A DNA stretch of 64,000 nucleotides, from NCBI GenBank assembly GCA_027924645.1, contig BSBN01000293.1, forward strand, positions 9,882,501 to 9,946,500. The letters are read 5' to 3'. The notes beneath the pieces are model-generated. The model searched no databases. It saw nothing but the letters and a program-made list of their open reading frames with translations, and had not been told where the DNA came from. Positions 35,201 to 46,818 of the stretch are shown piece after piece. The translations under genes and the position numbers were made by a program. Positions within the stretch are counted from its first letter, which is position 1; each line of letters starts with the position of its first letter. This DNA comes from Cunninghamia lanceolata (lineage: Eukaryota > Streptophyta > Pinopsida > Cupressales > Cupressaceae).

Positions 35201-36846
35201 TCTAAAGCAATAAAAAATGTTAGGGCTTGGGCCCTAACATATGAGTGGTGTATTTGTAATATAAATACAGTTTTTTTTTTATATAGCTTTATATATATAG
35301 GCATATATATATACTATATATGTCTATGTATATAGCTATATATATAATATAATAATGATTATATATCTATATATATATATAGATATATATATCGTGGTAA
35401 ACCGATTTCGTCCTATGCATAGACTTTAAAATAAATATATTATATATATATATGTATATATATATATAGATATATATATATATATATATCATATCGATAG
35501 GAGTAAATCTATGAACCATATTGTTGGACCCTCGTTTAAAATCATTGTAAACTATGTCTCATGGATATAGAGAAAAAAAAATATTATATATATATATAAC
35601 AATTATATTCTCACAGTAGATGTTATTAAGTGTTGAACACAACAACCAAAGGAGATATATTACCATGAACAGAGTTTTATAAAGTGGTGAACCACCTACA
35701 TCTATTGACAACGTCATACGAGTCACAATCAGTGTATGAATCGTAATTAAGAGTAACAATAACAACAGTAATTCTAAACAAGAGAAAATAAAATTATAAT
35801 GTAAAAGAGAGTTTAGGAATATTCAGTGATACTCTGGAAAGAGTTTCTCGGAAGTTTCAACTGTTAACGTACTAATAATCACCCGAAAAATGAAGAGGAA
35901 AATTACACAACTCCTTGCTCAAAAGAACACTGGAAATAAACTTAAGGAGCCACCACTAACAATCCATGTGGCCATTTTAATCTCAACTGTAGCAAACGAT
36001 CTCATATGTGAACCTGTAAGAGGTTCCGAAGAAGAAAAAACTAACATTGGAAAACACAGAGGAGAAAATGCGCGACATTTCTCACATGGGATAAGAGAAC
36101 TAAGTTGACGGACCCTTTTGCCAATTTTGCTTAGGAACAAGTTGACTAAGTATTTATGAAGAGGAGGAACCTAGATCGGGGAAGATTAGGAGACCGAGTC
36201 TAGCGAAATAGTAAACCAGCCTTTGTGACCTAGATCATCTTGAAATTAGGTTTAATATCAACATTAACTGCAGTGATAACCCTGATTGACGTAAATCATG
36301 AAGAAAGGACATGATGCACATAAAGAAAGCATAGAAAACGAAAGAGAGAGAGAGACCGAAATATAAACGCACTAAATGAACTGAGAAATAGTTAAGGTAA
36401 GGGCGATAAAGATATAATCAAACTTAAGAACTTGAGGAAAGGGAAGAGAGGGCAACCAAACCGCCTTGTTGAAAATGCTAAGTCATAGGAGGAGTATGTT
36501 TCAGGAAACAAGAGAGGAGACAGACAACCGTGCCTGGCTGAAAAATGACTAAATAGGGAGATCACTAGCCAGTTTAGTCGGAACAAGGCGTCGTGGAAAG
36601 TTGTTCTTCTATCAGTGAACCACGTGCGTAATTAAGTGCAGCGTAATTCCCACTAACGCCGTAAGGCATTATGCTACCGAAAATTGCCGGGGGGTTCGAT
36701 TTAAGAACTTGGGTAATCTCACTCTTGCAATGACGTTAGCAGCGTTGTATAGACCCTCTTGTTGATCTATATGCTTCTGGTTGCACGCCATTGTACTTGT
36801 ATTCCACCGATGAGTATAGTGTTTCACCATGAGAGAACACCATTGA

Positions 36847-36942
36847 GCATGCGTACGCATGCGAAAGGGGTTTTTAGGACAGTGTGAGAAAAGTTTTTCA
36901 TATCTCGTGTCATAACCACATGACAGATGTGGTTATGACACG
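36847..36942. repeat. Palindrome and 16-bp perfect hairpin near the right end of the insert
   Basis: GCATGCGTACGCATGC (36847-36862) is a perfect 16-bp palindrome. The arms CGTGTCATAACCACAT (36906-36921) and ATGTGGTTATGACACG (36927-36942) are perfect complements around a 5-base loop, ending 42 bp from the insert terminus. Confidence 0.85.
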
Positions 36943-36984
36943 TGCGATGTGTGTTGTGACCACAAGGAAAATGTGGGCATGACA

Positions 36985-37590
36985 GATTTTATGAAACTCT
37001 TGTGTGTATGCATTCACATCAAGGTCTCTTTGTCTGAGGTTCTACAATTTCTTATACATCTGCATGTTATAGTCCAGGGGTAAGAATTGTGCCTTGATTT
37101 TGGTCTTCATCCTTTCCCAGGAGGTTATCATATTCTTGCCCTCCTTGAATCTCTCTCCTTGCTCATAATTCCACCATGCAAGAGCAGACCCCTTCAATCT
37201 TGCCTTTGCCAACTTAACCCTCTTATCATTTGGTACTTCTTTGTATTCAAAATGATTGTTCAATGCCTTGATCCAGTCAATCACCTCTTCAGCTTCCATA
37301 CTTCCACTATACATAGGTAACCCATCTATGGTATCCCTATTGACTGACTTCAAAGAATTTACAAATGCCATCTAGTTTACTGGTATCTCCTTTGTCCTCT
37401 TATTGGTTTCATCAATTTCTCTATCTCCTTCATCACTGTCACTTTCATTTTCCCTATCCTTACCCTTGGTTCTTTTCAACTCCTTGAGATTGGACTCAAA
37501 CATCACTTCAATCAGTTTCTTCACTGTATCTTGTGACATGCTTTTAGGAGGCATCGTGTCAACCTCTACTTCACTTTTTTTGTCTGACAT
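36985..37590 (-). pseudogene. Element 2 gag, N-terminal half
   Basis: Starts at the ATG at 37590 (MSDKKSEVEVD), 36 bases after the PBS. The leader is Lys/Glu-rich, with a stop at about 37371. The capsid-like part follows at 37371-37042: GLPMYSGSMEAEEVIDWIKA, KARLKGSALAWWNYE, and WERMKTKIKAQFLP, all typical of chromoviral gag. It continues NLRQRDLDVNAYTQEFHK to the insertion point at 36985. Confidence 0.85.
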
Positions 37591-37625
37591 ACACCATGAC
37601 CACACCACCTGATTGATCTTCAAAA

Positions 37626-37640
37626 CTTGCTCTGATACCA
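37626..37640 (-). other. Element 2 primer binding site, tRNA-iMet type
   Basis: The minus strand reads TGGTATCAGAGCAAG three bases inside the LTR edge at 37644. This complements the 3' end of plant initiator tRNA-Met (...GCTCTGATACCA), the usual primer of chromoviruses. Confidence 0.9.
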
Positions 37641-37643
37641 ATA

Positions 37644-38816
37644 TGATGGGGAGTACATAGTGAAAGCGCACAACTAATCAAAATTGATCAGTGAGAGTCT
37701 AACTTTATGTCTCGGTGATCTACTCTTCTTCTTTGTTACTAGCCAAACATACCCTATCAGACTCTTTACAACTTATCTCTTTGAGGTCTTAGTCACACCG
37801 ATGTGAGGTTCTATGCTTCTTTCCTATCGGCAAGAAAAATACTATTGGCTACTTTAGATTCTAGTTCACCAATACACCGATCACTCTGATGTCACCTTTG
37901 ACTTTCACTTGTTGGCAAGATGATTACTATTGGCCACATTAGAGTTTGCTTCATTGATACGCTGATGAATTTTGTCTTCGGTGAGAATCTTCTCGTCGGT
38001 GAGCACTTCCAAACTCTTGCCGATGCGCCGATAGGCCAACTCCCTTAGCAAGACTTGTCCTATCGATGGGACTTACTCTAGAGTTGCCGATACACTGATA
38101 GACTTCCTGCACTCATCTTCTGTAGGACTACATGACTTTGGCAGACTTGTTTTGAGTCCCAGTGATACGTTGATGCATAGTTTACCTTTCCCTCTTCAAC
38201 TGAACCCTAGCACATGGAGATGCTAGGTCACCCTACTGTGCAAAACACTCTATCTAGATCCTCTGCACCGTTGAACACAAAAACAAAACAAGAAAACAAA
38301 AACAAATATTGTACAACGAAGCCATTCCACTAATCTCGACAGGAATCATACCAGTGGAATGCTTCACGACGACATACTGCAACAATAGAAAGCATAGAAA
38401 GAATAGAAATCTATAGTTATTGAAATTACAGTTATAGAGAGCAGAAACCCAAATTGATGGAATAGAATAGTTTTTATTTCTCCTTAGCACAATACACAAT
38501 CACTTTCACACTGTTTCCTTCTTCTAAGATAGTTCCTTCCTTTGGTTTTTATCAACTCAACCTGCCAGTAGTTGGAAAACCAACTGATGCAAATAGTTGG
38601 GAGACCAACTGATCCAAAACTGCTTTAAACTATCCTACTGTCCTATTTTGGCACTATGTGATTACAATATGACAAAAGTGTGTTTTAAGTCACTTTGGAC
38701 TTACAAAAATGGGTTCTAGGCCCTGAAAGTCATAGAGACAAACATAAATGAAAATGCATTGGTCAAATAGACCTTATTACAAAAGAAAACAGGATTTTCT
38801 AGGTGCTCCTGCACCA
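37644..38816 (-). repeat. Element 2 LTR, right copy (5' LTR on its own strand)
   Basis: TGATGGGG...GCACCA; the partner of 26714-27903. It abuts the PBS on its left and the 5-bp duplication GTTGT on its right. Confidence 0.92.
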
Positions 38817-38821
38817 GTTGT

Positions 38822-39785
38822 CAACAACGGAGTTCACCTGAGCATAAAGACATAGTTTTCAAGGCTTTTACAGAAGAAGACACATAGATATTTTTTAAGG
38901 CTATGGAGCATGACAAGTGTCATTTTCCTAATCATTCTTGAGAGACAAAGGAGTTTCTCATTTTATTGTGGACACTGCCATCTGTCACAATATGTTTCAA
39001 GTTTCAAGTACGCGGGTCTTGCCATGTGTCTATCCGTTAATGGAAGGAGGTGTGCCACATATATTTTTCCCCAGCCAATGAGCTTGCAGGAAGGAAAAGA
39101 CTATTGCAGATTTGAAGAATCGTAACTGCTCAGGACTTCCAGTTATATTTAGTTCTGTTGGACTATTGGGATTTGATTGTTATAGACAATCTAGGGTCAG
39201 ATCTTTGGTTATAAATATGTAATATTTGTAATAGATCGATATTGATTGATATACAAACATTTTCATAGAGATACACAGAGATATAATTTTTATAAGTTTG
39301 TAGTTAGAATCTAAAAGAGAAGTCAGAGAATTTTTTGTGACTAGGGGATATCATTTTACCTTTATTTTGTTGTTCTTGATAAGAAAGTTTATGTATCTGT
39401 GCCTTTTATGTTGCTGGAAAATTAATAAAAAGAACTCTGTTCTATGCCTTGGTTGATATTATTTGTGTCATTGCAAAGTGTCTGATTGTGAGCCTTTGAT
39501 TATATTCATTGCATCTGTTTATATTAATCATGTAGTACCTGCTCTTTAATATAACTGAATCTTGAGGATAGTTTCACTGTACTTAATTTGAAGGAAATAC
39601 TTTTATTCAGGTGCATCGCCATAGTTAGATTTGCTTAAATTGTATATGTAATCCTGTTAGCTTCTACCCTTTTCCTCAAACCCTTTTAAAATAGAGAAGA
39701 GACAGCTTCTTTAAAATCTGGAGGTTGTTTCAAGTATCAAATTCCCATGTTGGTGTTGGAAACTGTGTAATTTTATATATCAACA
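38822..39785 (+). repeat. Element 1 3' LTR, right part
   Basis: CAACAACGGAGTTCACC... matches 14579-15557 to the shared end ATATCAACA at 39785. TATAAATA at 39210-39217. Separated from its left part by Element 2. Confidence 0.9.
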
Positions 39786-40046
39786 CAAAGATTAAGATTA
39801 TAAAATCTATATACAAAGGAAAATTTCAGAAGAAAAATAACCTCAAATGTTTTACCTTCATTGCATTGGTTCTAGATGTTTAGTCCATTGCTAGCATGCT
39901 ATTATATGCCCATATTATATCATCCAATCTAACTATTGTGGTAGTTTAATTCCTAAAATAAAAGTGAGATCTTCATCTCCATCAACAGTAGTTTCATCGA
40001 ATTGTTTATAGAGAAACCATTTTTCAAGATTCACAAACACCCATTA
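39786..40046. other. Spacer between Element 1 and LINE-B
   Basis: AT-rich, no feature recognised. Confidence 0.5.
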
Positions 40047-40314
40047 TTTTTTTTGGATTGAAAATTGAGCACTAATATTAATAAAAAAGATAACGGTTAT
40101 TACATCAAAGTGGTAGGAGAAACCATGCCAAAATTTCTACTTAAATCAATCCAAAAATTACTTTCTTTCTAATATATATATAAAAAAAAATTTAGAGCAA
40201 AACTAAGATATATACTAGAAAGGATGTTCTTTATCACATGACTATTCTTCATCTATTAATTTTTACATCTTCTCCAATTTCCTGTTCTTTACTTGTTCAC
40301 ATAGAGAGAAAAAC

Positions 40315-40715
40315 TCAAGAGTTTCTTTCTCCCCCATCACTAAAGGCATTCTCCAGAAGGGACAGACTTGTATCATTGACTCTAGTATTTTGTTCCAACT
40401 CCTCCTCCACTTCATGTCTATATTTATCTACCACCTGAGAGCCTTGTGCTACTTCAATGTGCTGATAGTAGCCTCCTTGACTATCATCTAGTTTAGTACC
40501 ATATCTTGAGCTATCCATTGCAACTTTTTAAAACTCCATCCTAGGGTCATCATACCAAGCTCCTTCTTTATCCCATACATGAATCCTATTATCACTGTGT
40601 TCAAAGGAATCAAGCCCGGGGATAGCACCAATATAGGGAGAAATCCATAACTACTTTGTATCCAAACTATAGTTCTATCCAGCCATCTCCATCTATTTGT
40701 AAAGATCATTTTCAC
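40315..40715 (-). pseudogene. LINE-B 3' region, short frames of unclear meaning
   Basis: Two overlapping minus-strand frames, 40715-40488 (75 codons) and 40518-40315 (67 codons; acidic, EVEEELEQ). They lie where other plant LINEs may carry an RNase H, but no D-G, E or D catalytic motifs are visible. They may be decayed ORF2 tail or 3' UTR. Confidence 0.3.
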
Positions 40716-41012
40716 CTTTCTTCAACTCTTTTAACTTACAGTACAAGATTTGGAATTCTGTGTAAGCATTGAAGAATCTCATGTCAAATTTTCTTGGACT
40801 CTTTGAGCAAAAGTCACTCTTTGATGTCTTTTTTGTAGAACATGGAACCTATTTCCATCATCTCTTTGAACCTACCAAGGGAGATCTTCGTTGTTAAAAT
40901 GACCTATTCAAAAAGGTTTAAAATTGTGAGATCCTGAAGAATCCCAATGAGACCTCTTTCCTTGCCAAGAAATCTTTCTTCTTTCCTTTTCTTCCATAGG
41001 AACCACAATATT

Positions 41013-43800
41013 TCAGAAGACAAAATAAACCAAAAAACAATTATTTCTTACATTCAGACCTTTGATTTGACCAAAAAGTATTTCTTTCATGACTATATTA
41101 GATGTAGGAATCCAATTAGCAATATTACTCATAAAATAGGACAAGACATAATTGACATTGAGACAATCAAAGAAAATGTGAGATATAGATTCTTCCACAT
41201 TACATAGAGGACAAACAATGGATTTGGCTCCTAGGTTCAGTCTGTTTAATAACAAGAGCCATTTGAAAGATGCTTTCTTTGGTTCAAGAACTTTTGGCTA
41301 CAACAATTTTAGGGATCTAATCAGTTCTTCATCTGAAAAGGAGCCAGCCTAAGAGGATTTAATGTATTGGATAATATCCTATGATTTTGTCTGCATTTTA
41401 TATATTAGTTTTGGCTTTACTTGAGCAAAAGGAGTTCCATCCTCCCACTTTAGTTTCACCAATCTTTCATTGCCTACAATTTCTATTTTGTTGTTTAGCT
41501 TGTTTAACAATGCTTTATTAATGGTGGAGTTTGTTCTATAATATTTAGCATCTAACTGAAACTAAAATTCTATTTATTTCCAATCTCTTTGCAAACCTTA
41601 CACAAGCAGGTTAACAAGTATTGATAGTCCTTTTTCATTGCATTTACTTTCTGAGCAACCTTGAACCAAGGCTAAAGACTTATTTTTATGTATAATTTAT
41701 GTATAATATTCCACCATATAGACTTTTGCCCCCAAATCACTTCTTTATTCACACTGATAGCTTATCTGCCCAATATCAAGGGTTTAACCATTTCCCAAGC
41801 TTTCCAAATCTTATAAAATACAATAGAACCCCTGGTTTAGCAAGAGCATCTCCTAGCAGAGCATCATAAAATCCAATTCTACCCCAACATTTCTTCCTTA
41901 GACGTGTGGCAATTGAAATGTTATGCCTAACCAAAACTTTCTAAGGTACTTCCCCTGATAAGGCATTGTTGATCCATTTAGAATCTAAGGTCGTCCCTTG
42001 AAATTTCATGTCCTTTAGTCCCAACCCTCCTAAGTCTTTGCTTACACAGCAACCATTCCCACTTAACTAGATGATTTTTAGGCTTTCCTTTTCCATCAGA
42101 CCATAAGAAGCTCCTTATCACTTTATGGATGACCTCAAATTGGTAATTGAAAAACAACCATAAAGAAGAGTAGAAAATAGAATATGTAGAGAGGAGTTTT
42201 TGACAAATCTATTTCTTCTAGCCAAAGAAAGATACAACTTCCAATTTTTAAGTTTTTTCTCAATTTTAGCAAAAATCCACTACCACATTATATTAAGTGA
42301 GGGTCGGACTACAAAACAACTACCAGAAATCTTACTTGCACTGAAGGTCCTCCCCACTTCCATTTGTCCTTATTAAACCAATTAGGGATAGAATCGGGCT
42401 AAGACAAAAAGATAGATTAGGAAAAGAGATTTTGGCCCCCTGAAGCTAGGCAGAAAAGATCAAGTCTTCTTTCTAAAATTTTCATCTCTTTTTCCTCTAC
42501 CTTGGGAAATAAGGTAGTATCATCAGCAAACTAGACATTCAGAAGAACCTATGAGGCAATAACAAATAGGGAAGGGACAAGGGGACACCCCTATCTGATT
42601 GACCTTCCCATCATGAATGGATCAGATAGTTTTCCATTCACACCACCTGAGCTGAAGCATTTACAAAAAGAATCTTAACTATGTTGATAAAGCTCTCGAG
42701 AAAATCAAAAGCTCTGAGCATTAAAATGATAAAGGACCACTCCACTATGTCATATGCTTTTTCAAAATCTAGCAGAAGAATGCCTACATTTTGACAGGAA
42801 TCTTTAGCCCATTAAAGGCCTTCCCAACTTGTTATCAAGTTTTCTAGTATATATCTTCCCTTAAAATAACCAATTTTGTGTAGGGCTAATCATTTCTAGG
42901 AGGACATCTCTAAGTCTCAAGGCCAAAACTTTCGCTACAATTTTATAAGAGACATTTAGGAGAGTAATGGGTCTCCAATTCTTTATCTCTGTCTTATCTC
43001 CTTCTTTTGGAAGAAGCTTTATTATGCCTTTATTAATGTCCTCTCCTAAGGACCCTTTTTCTATAGCCTTAGAATAGAACTCAAGGAGGTCATCAGCTAT
43101 CCAATCAATATTTGACTTCTAAAATTCAATAGGTAGCCCATCTACCCCAAGGGATTTATTCTTGGTCATAGAGCTGATAGGTTTTTTAATTTCATCCTTA
43201 TTAATTTTTTGTTCTAGTTTCCTTCTCATGTCTAGAGTCAATTTAGTGGCGCAAATTCTGCAACATAATTCTTGGGCCTCCCTGCATCCTTCCCTATTAT
43301 CCTTTGCCCTAAAAAGGTTTTCATAAAAGTTTCTAAACGCCTCCATAATCTACTTTTGAGAGTTCAAGGTAACACCATTCTCCACTAATACTTTAATATT
43401 TTCCTTTATAATTTTTTATCTTAATAAATTGAAAAAGTACTTGGTGCCCTTATCCCCATCCTGCAACCAATTGATTTTAGCTCTTACTCTAGCTCCTTGT
43501 GCCTTTCTTATCTACACTTTCCTTAACTTATGTTTTATTTCTACCATTTGAGAACTTAACCCCTCTTCACATGGATTATTCAGATGTTTCTCTTCAACCT
43601 GGAAGAACTTTTCCTATAACAAGAGTTCTTCCCTTTTCTTGTCTAAGACATATTTTTTCCAACTACTTGGAATACAACTTTACAAGCTTCAGTGAGTCTA
43701 GACTAATAAAATATGTTTCCTTGGTCTCTATACTTAGCCTTGCATATATTTCTAATAGTTCTAATTCCTAGATTGCAGTCTTCATCCTTTAGTAGCTCAC
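41013..43800 (-). pseudogene. LINE-B ORF2: reverse transcriptase and zf-RVT
   Basis: The block 43346-43119 is the region before the RT palm (MEAFRNFYENLF, then KNKSLGVDGLPIEF, the conserved K-x-P-G-x-D-G motif in altered form). Near 42600-42510 the strand reads GCPLVPSLFVI, then FADDT, the catalytic Y/F-A-D-D box. The zf-RVT domain lies at 41255-41013 with CPLCNVEESISHIFFDCL. The protein would nick DNA, prime on the target and copy LINE RNA in the nucleus. Multiple stops show it is dead. Confidence 0.85.
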
Positions 43801-44638
43801 AATTCAATTTAAAAGAGGATTCCTTTCAGTTTCTTATATTTTGTATTTTCTTTTTGATTGAGACTAGCATTTTAAAGATGATGATCTGACAGTGGATTAG
43901 GAATGACCCAAATTTCGTTTGTGTTCATCTTTTGGATGACTAAAAAGTAGTCTCTATTCAAGTAAAATCTATCCAGTCTACAATAGATTCTCGTGTTGTC
44001 ATTCTGACAATTTGACTAGGTAAACCAAATGCCTTTACTATTTTTCTTTCCCCCCTCTATTGGGTCTACTAGGTTGAGTGTCTTTTTTGATCTTAGCTAA
44101 AAAAAATTTCATTGCCTTTCCATTCTAGAGGTTTCCCCCCTTTTTTATCTTCTATGTATTCTATCATATTAAAATCCCCCCCAAAAATCCAAGAAACCTA
44201 GGGGAGGTCAGATGATAACCATTTCCATAGCTCAATTTTGCTCAAAGAATCATTGGGGGCATAAATGGAGCACAATCCATTATATATCCCCCCAAAATTT
44301 AAAGTAATCCATACACATCTATTGCAAGGGGAATATCCAGAGTCTTTTAGGTACTTCTTTCATTTTCTATTTAACAGGATAGCATTTCCACCTCTACCCT
44401 TCTCATGGCTTGAGGTAAAAGAAATTGCTTCCCTCCAAACAAATCTCATTGTGTTTTCTAAGGTGAATCCAACTGTGTTAACCTCTTGAATAAATAGGAC
44501 ATCCATATCTTTATTCTTATTACAAAAGTCCCTTAGAACATACTTCCTGTCAAGGGACTCCAAACCCCTAACATTCCAACTATAACAATAGATGGTTTTC
44601 ATTACTCTGGATGTTGAGGGGGTAGAGGGAAACCTCAT
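43801..44638 (-). pseudogene. LINE-B ORF2: AP-type endonuclease domain
   Basis: Begins MKTIYCYSWNVRGLES (WNVRGL motif) just after a short leader. It continues DVLFIQEVNTVG (catalytic Q-E), GRGGNAILLNRK, SIYAPNDSLSK and GGDFNMIEY, the endonuclease/exonuclease/phosphatase pattern. The C-terminal SDHH-like part near 43885 is out of frame. It would make the first-strand nick in host DNA. Confidence 0.85.
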
Positions 44639-44870
44639 GGGTTTGAGCTTTCCACCAAGTATTTATGGATGGAACCCTCCTTCCCTTTCTTACCCATCTT
44701 GATGCTACTAACATTCCTACTCAAAACCTTTCTTTTTTCCCCTTCCTCCTTAGCCTTCCTGAGACCTTGCTTGAGGATGCTCTTTTCTAACCCAGAGGGG
44801 TCTACTTCTCTCCTTCTTAAGAATTTCTACTTAAGCATGTCAAGTTTATTTCCTTTCTCTGTAACTTCCC

Positions 44871-46264
44871 TTATTTTGTCAAGAGCCAGTTGTTGTCCAT
44901 TTTTTTCCTTACTGAGATAAATCCATTATCAGAGGTATAACCCACAGGGATAACCTCCTCATTGTTAACATGGTCTAAATGGCGAGGGGGGATCTCCCTC
45001 AGAGCATCAATACTATCCTTGTCTTGCGGTGGAGTGTCAGCAATCTGAGAGACCAATGCAGGGTCTTCATCCATCCACCCTTTAGAGGACCTACCTCCCA
45101 GTGAGAAATTACTTAGGGTTCCATCTTGGGTACTATCTGACTCATTGCCATCTAGGTGATCTTCTTCTACAGCTTCTGAGTCCAAGCCATCATCCATAGA
45201 CAAGGAGTCCTTCATGATCTCATCCATAGATGTTGACTTAGGCCCGAGGTCCTCATCTGAGATAGAAGTGTTGCTCTTCATGACCTTCTCATCGTTTGTC
45301 TTTGGGGTTTCATTTTTATCCTCTAGTGAGGGTGCAGGAATTCCACCTCCCAAATCCAATACATTTTCCTCGTGGCTATTAACTGAAACCCCCATTTTGC
45401 CTTTAATTATGTTTTTATTTAAAGTTGGAAAATTCTTTTTTTGGTGCCCATCCTGTTTACACAGGAAGCATGAGTTGAGCCCTCCAAGACTTACTAACTC
45501 ATAAATTAATGATTTATCTTCCCAATTGATTTCCAATACTTCGGGGATTTGCACTGCTATGTCAAAAAAAACTAGCATTCTCTCATCTAAATGGGGCAAA
45601 GTAGTTTTAGTTTTATCTATTTTCAAAATTTTACCAAATGGTTCTATTATTTGGGGCAAAAAATTACAAAATTGGACTGGGACATCTTTTAATAGTATCC
45701 ATCTTGGAACTGAGCAAAATCTTATCTCTTTGTGTGGATTATCCATTTTCCAGGGGAAGGCCTTGAAAAGAGCCAGACCTATATTCCAGTAATCTTTCTC
45801 AAAAACCCTTTTTTGTATTGCATGTGACTTAAAGAAGATTACAAAAATCCCCGGTTCTATCATTCTGCAAAAAGAATAATTAATGCCTAGTTTCTTTGCC
45901 CATACAATTATTAGCTAATTATCAAAAAATTCCTCTAAGGCAATTTATCTACATTAACACAAGTAAAAAACACTGTGACATTCATTAATCTTGCTTCTTC
46001 TTTTATCACAGCTTTTTCTTATTCATCATTATGTTTTTAAAGAAATCTTTCTTGGCACTAAAAGAGCCTCACCTTGCTTTCTATTCCTGGGTCTACATCC
46101 TCCTTCATCTTCTTCGGTGCTTGAACCAAGTCTTCCAACACCACCCAATACTGGGAAGACTACATTTTTGGCACTGAATGTGCATCATCTGCATTAACAA
46201 TCTCCTTAAAGGATTTGACATTCCCTTTCTTTGATAAGTCTTTTCCTCCCGAATCTCCTTCCAT
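44871..46264 (-). pseudogene. LINE-B ORF1: DUF4283-like RNA-binding protein with zinc knuckle
   Basis: The likely start is the ATG at 46264 (MEGDSGGKDLSKKG). The frame breaks around 46150-45900 and is then open for 330 codons (45863-44871). The DUF4283-like region includes GIFVIFFKSHAIQKRVFEKD and PRWILLKDVPVQFCNF. A zinc knuckle follows (CFLCKQDGHQKKNFP, last Cys changed to Phe). A long acidic, Ser/Asp-rich tail completes it. Plant L1 ORF1 proteins have this plan and coat the LINE RNA. Confidence 0.85.
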
Positions 46265-46470
46265 AGGCACTTAAAGAGCCTTAAGCCAAAATAAATGCCC
46301 TTTTAGACTTCATACTTCTCTCACCCACACTCATCCACCAACCCTCCAGGCTAAATCCAGATGACGCAATGGGAAGGGCGGGAATAGCCAATAGAAAAAT
46401 TTGAATTTAAATTGTTTAATTAAAAATAAGAAATAACTAGAAAAGAACAGGTCCAAGGCCAAGAAAAGAA

Positions 46471-46818
46471 TCAAAACAAAGCACACTGCAATACTATCAA
46501 GAAGACAAGGAAGCTGAATGATTTCTTAGCAATGAGAGAAGCTCCAAATGGGAGGCACATGGAGGATTTGTCTTAGACAAACTCTCATGCAACCCCTGGG
46601 CTCTTGATGATGTTGAACACCCATTGTTGAACAGATTTTGTATTATTAATATGCAAAATATATTTGTTTCTCTAATTTTTTGCTCTATGTTTTGTATGTC
46701 ATTCTTATTCAAGAAATCATCTCTATGTTTGTCCTTTGAACAAGATTAACTTCTTCATGACCATTTCCCTATATTTCATATGCACTGCAATAGGAGATAA
46801 ACCTAACAATAACATATT
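46471..46818. other. No gene seen
   Basis: A 71-codon minus-strand frame (46712-46497) shows no family features. The 5' end of LINE-B is presumed near the left edge. Confidence 0.4.

Larger units (their letters stand above)
31913..36984. mobile_element. ~5.07-kb TG...CA unit inserted in Element 2 gag
   Basis: Begins TGTGAGGACCGCCC and ends GGGCATGACA. It is flanked by identical GATTT (31908-31912 and 36985-36989); excising it with one copy restores the gag frame. TG...CA ends with a 5-bp duplication are the LTR-element signature, but I find no internal direct repeat, PBS or pol. It is best explained as a very long solo LTR, or as an unclassified element. Orientation cannot be fixed. It contains AT microsatellites, a GC-rich palindromic island and a terminal hairpin, and no convincing gene. 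Confidence 0.7.
26714..38816 (-). mobile_element. Element 2: Ty3/gypsy chromovirus nested in Element 1
   Basis: Direct repeats of 1.19 and 1.17 kb (26714-27903 and 37644-38816) start TGATGGGG and end CACCA. Flanks are ATTGT (26709-26713) and GTTGT (38817-38821), a 5-bp target duplication with one change. Rejoining the flanks rebuilds the LTR of Element 1. On the minus strand the order is LTR, PBS, gag, protease, RT, RNase H, integrase, chromodomain, LTR. Its gag is split by a further insertion (31913-36984). LTR copies differ at roughly one base in eight in a 186-bp comparison by eye, so it is old. Confidence 0.92.
14385..39785 (+). mobile_element. Element 1: Tat/Ogre-like Ty3/gypsy retrotransposon, interrupted
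   Basis: Order on the plus strand: partial 5' LTR (14385-15557), PBS (15563-15580), gag, protease, extra RNase H, RT, RNase H, integrase (to 21630), long accessory ORF (22143-25815), and the 3' LTR ending at 39785. The 3' LTR is split by Element 2, which occupies 26714-38816. Without that insert the element is about 13.3 kb. Two RNase H domains, the extra one between protease and RT, point to the Tat lineage. All frames carry stops. The 5' LTR is truncated at its outer end, so no target duplication can be read. Confidence 0.85.
40047..46470 (-). mobile_element. LINE-B: nearly full-length L1-type LINE
   Basis: On the minus strand: ORF1 (46264-44871), endonuclease (44640-43800), RT (about 43350-41400) and zf-RVT (41255-41013), followed by a 3' region ending near a T run at 40047-40054, read as poly(A). 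The order ORF1-EN-RT-zinc finger is that of plant L1 elements. Unlike LINE-A, no RNase H motifs were seen after zf-RVT. Stops and frameshifts throughout. Outer boundaries are approximate; target duplications were not identified. Confidence 0.8.

Noticed and set aside
34842..35335. Five overlapping ORFs of 95-137 codons on both strands
   Set aside because: Open in many frames at once because the GC-rich inverted and tandem repeats contain few stop codons. Products are Pro/Gly/Arg/Ala repeats.
36900..36984. Helitron 3' end (hairpin near the terminus)
   Set aside because: The end is CATGACA, not CTRR, the hairpin is 42 bp from the end, and a 5-bp target duplication is present, which Helitrons do not make.
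37626..37640. tRNA gene fragment (GCTCTGATACCA)
   Set aside because: It is only the 15-bp primer site next to an LTR; no cloverleaf sequence surrounds it.
44669..45792. Plus-strand ORFs at 44669-44920, 45214-45504 and 45526-45792
   Set aside because: They are antisense shadows of LINE-B ORF1, which shows recognisable domains on the minus strand.
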